From contig NZ_FSRA01000001.1 of assembly GCF_900129465.1 (NCBI RefSeq), positions 1,054,001 to 1,118,000 on the forward strand: 64,000 bases of DNA, read 5' to 3'. Origin of the DNA: Chitinophaga niabensis. Lineage in GTDB: Bacteria > Bacteroidota > Bacteroidia > Chitinophagales > Chitinophagaceae. Numbering within the stretch: position 1 is the first letter of the stretch; every line of letters starts with the position of its first letter. Shown here piece by piece: positions 62,871-64,000 of the stretch. The position numbers were made by a program, and so were the translations under genes. The notes beneath the pieces were generated by a model. That model was not told the origin of the DNA. It searched no databases and saw only the letters and a list, made by a program, of their open reading frames with translations.

Positions 62871-63691
62871 GAGTTAAATTCTTTTGTCCAAGATGGGGGA
62901 GTGAGCATATACCATGGAGCGTTTTCCTGGAAAATGTAAAAGCTGCAGGTTATGCAGGTGTGGAATGGTTTCCCTATGGAGAAGCCACTAACCCTGTTAC
63001 GGTACTCAACCTTTTGAAGCAATACGATCTTGAATTTTCCATAGTAACCGCAGTGCTGCAAATGCCGGAAACCTTTAAGGAATACCTGCATGTTCTAAAA
63101 GAGCAGCTCACTGCACTCAGCCGTTTGCAGCCACTGTTCATCAGTACACAAACAGGCAGGGAGTATTATTCGGAAGAACAGGTCATTCAATGCCTGGAAG
63201 TTTGCGAAGAAGTGAGCGACCAGCTGGGCGTACCCATATATCAGGAAACCCACCGCAACAAATGGTCCTTTGCCGCGCATGCGACAGGACCCTTGTTGCG
63301 GAAATTCCCGGCGCTTCCTTTAACGCTGGATGTTTCACACTGGTTCTGCGTATCTGAAAGTTACCTGGAAGATCAGCAGGGCATAGTGGCAGAAGCCATC
63401 AAACATGCCCGCCATATCCATGCGCGGGTAGGCCATACAGAAGGGCCGCAGGTATGGGACCCTGCATTACCGGAGTATGCAGCAGCTTTGGCTGCACACC
63501 TGGCCATCTGGGATGAATGGATCTCACAAAGGAAAAAGAACGGGGACAGCTATTGTACTATTACGCCTGAGTTCGGGCCTCCGCCTTATATGGTGATGGG
63601 CAACAGAACAGTTCCTGCACAACAGGAGCAATGGCGCATCAATTTATGGATGAAAACGTTCCTGGATAAAAGATACAACCCGCAAACATGA
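62867..63691 (+). CDS. TIM-barrel sugar isomerase/epimerase
   Basis: This 274-residue protein is a xylose-isomerase-like TIM barrel. Likely metal ligands: Glu127 (Y-Q-E-T-H-R-N), Asp155 (L-D-V-S-H-W), His185 (H-I-H-A-R-V) and Glu235 (T-P-E-F-G-P-P). Unlike the copy at 14294, it keeps the second His of H-x-H. No signal, so cytoplasmic. It overlaps its neighbours by four bases on each side (ATGA start and stop), which strongly suggests tight translational coupling of PhyH, isomerase and glycosidase. Confidence 0.9.
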   Translation: MRVKFFCPRWGSEHIPWSVFLENVKAAGYAGVEWFPYGEATNPVTVLNLLKQYDLEFSIVTAVLQMPETFKEYLHVLKEQLTALSRLQPLFISTQTGREYYSEEQVIQCLEVCEEVSDQLGVPIYQETHRNKWSFAAHATGPLLRKFPALPLTLDVSHWFCVSESYLEDQQGIVAEAIKHARHIHARVGHTEGPQVWDPALPEYAAALAAHLAIWDEWISQRKKNGDSYCTITPEFGPPPYMVMGNRTVPAQQEQWRINLWMKTFLDKRYNPQT

Positions 63692-64000
63692 AAAGAAGAG
63701 AGTTCCTGTTAAATAGTACATTCCTTACTGCCGGATATTCCATTGTGGGCGCATTGCCGGGCATTGCCCGTACAGCGCTGGCTCCCGTGGATACGGACCT
63801 GTATAAGTTGTTTAAGGATCCATTGCCTGTATACCGCCCTTTTGTACGCTGGTGGTGGAATGGCGATAAAGTAGAAAAAGATGAACTGATCAGGGAATTG
63901 CGGCTGATGCATGCTGCCGGTATCGGCGGTGTGGAGATCAATCCCATCAAATTCCCTGCACGTACAGATGATATGGGTAAACCTTCTTTGCAATGGCTCA
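63688..64000 (+). CDS. GH106-like glycoside hydrolase, N-terminal fragment
   Basis: Starts M-K-R-R-E-F-L-L-N-S-T-F-L at 63688 and runs past the window end (about 104 residues shown). The start recalls a Tat signal (K-R-R-E-F-L). Downstream, R-P-F-V-R-W-W-W-N-G and the segment R-E-L-R-L-M-H-A-A-G-I-G-G-V-E-I match the N-terminus of family 106-like alpha-L-rhamnosidases. It would be the enzyme that trims terminal rhamnose from glycan delivered by the SusCD pair. Four-base overlap with the isomerase gene. The exact family cannot be fixed from the N-terminus alone. Confidence 0.75.
   Translation, partial: MKRREFLLNSTFLTAGYSIVGALPGIARTALAPVDTDLYKLFKDPLPVYRPFVRWWWNGDKVEKDELIRELRLMHAAGIGGVEINPIKFPARTDDMGKPSLQWL

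Overview
The window reads as chromosome of a Bacteroidota member, most likely Chitinophagaceae and probably Chitinophaga-like. The reasons are three SusC/SusD outer-membrane pairs (one SusC truncated at the window start), two ECF sigma/FecR sets feeding SusC proteins with an N-terminal STN domain, many lipoproteins with a Cys lipobox, AraC regulators, very weak Shine-Dalgarno signals and TAnnTTTG-type -7 elements. No tRNA, rRNA, CRISPR array, insertion sequence or phage gene was seen. Coding density is high, and no gene-free stretch exceeds 300 bases.

Layout. 1-2994: end of a SusC, its SusD, and a GntR/LacI-type regulator. 3256-9731: housekeeping and envelope genes (OmpA-type lipoprotein, secreted esterase, M48 protease, DUF898 membrane protein, YceI, luciferase-like oxidoreductase). 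9772-16294: an AraC regulator divergent from a three-gene operon. The first gene is a very large secreted ThuA / beta-propeller dehydrogenase / HEAT / LamG-like / azurin fusion, followed by a TIM-barrel sugar epimerase and a Gfo/Idh/MocA oxidoreductase. 16349-18678: secreted phosphodiesterase, an unknown protein and a 38-residue membrane peptide. 18912-32809: a long same-strand locus with ECF sigma, a triple RidA protein, a sodium:solute symporter, FecR, SusC, SusD with a Gly-rich inserted repeat, a DUF5017-like lipoprotein, a second propeller/HEAT 'dehydrogenase' lipoprotein and a second Gfo/Idh/MocA enzyme.

32815-41897: zinc alcohol dehydrogenase, AraC and an orphan response regulator; a siderophore-type TonB receptor with an epoxide hydrolase; then a DHFR-like / DGPF(YCII) / ECF42-type sigma operon. 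42003-49001: orphan GH28 pectinase, lone FtsX/MacB permease, HSDL2-like SDR, and a diheme cytochrome c overlapping an unknown secreted protein. 49237-52340: two tandem paralogues with YadA/Hep_Hag head repeats but no membrane anchor. 52379-54909: AraC plus two SDRs. 55010-64000: a textbook sigma/FecR/SusC/SusD locus followed by translationally coupled PhyH dioxygenase, TIM-barrel isomerase and a GH106-like glycosidase cut by the window end.

Common theme. Several loci pair glycan import with oxidative sugar chemistry: Gfo/Idh/MocA oxidoreductases, TIM-barrel epimerases, ThuA, and propellers of the putative membrane-bound dehydrogenase type. The best candidate for something new is 10777-16294. 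There, an azurin-type copper domain with all four ligands is fused to the propeller enzyme where relatives usually carry a c-type cytochrome. This suggests extracytoplasmic sugar oxidation with copper-mediated electron transfer, possibly connected to 3-keto-glycoside metabolism. Second is the 18912-32809 locus, with its split sigma/anti-sigma pair, arginine-less triple RidA protein and SusD insertion.
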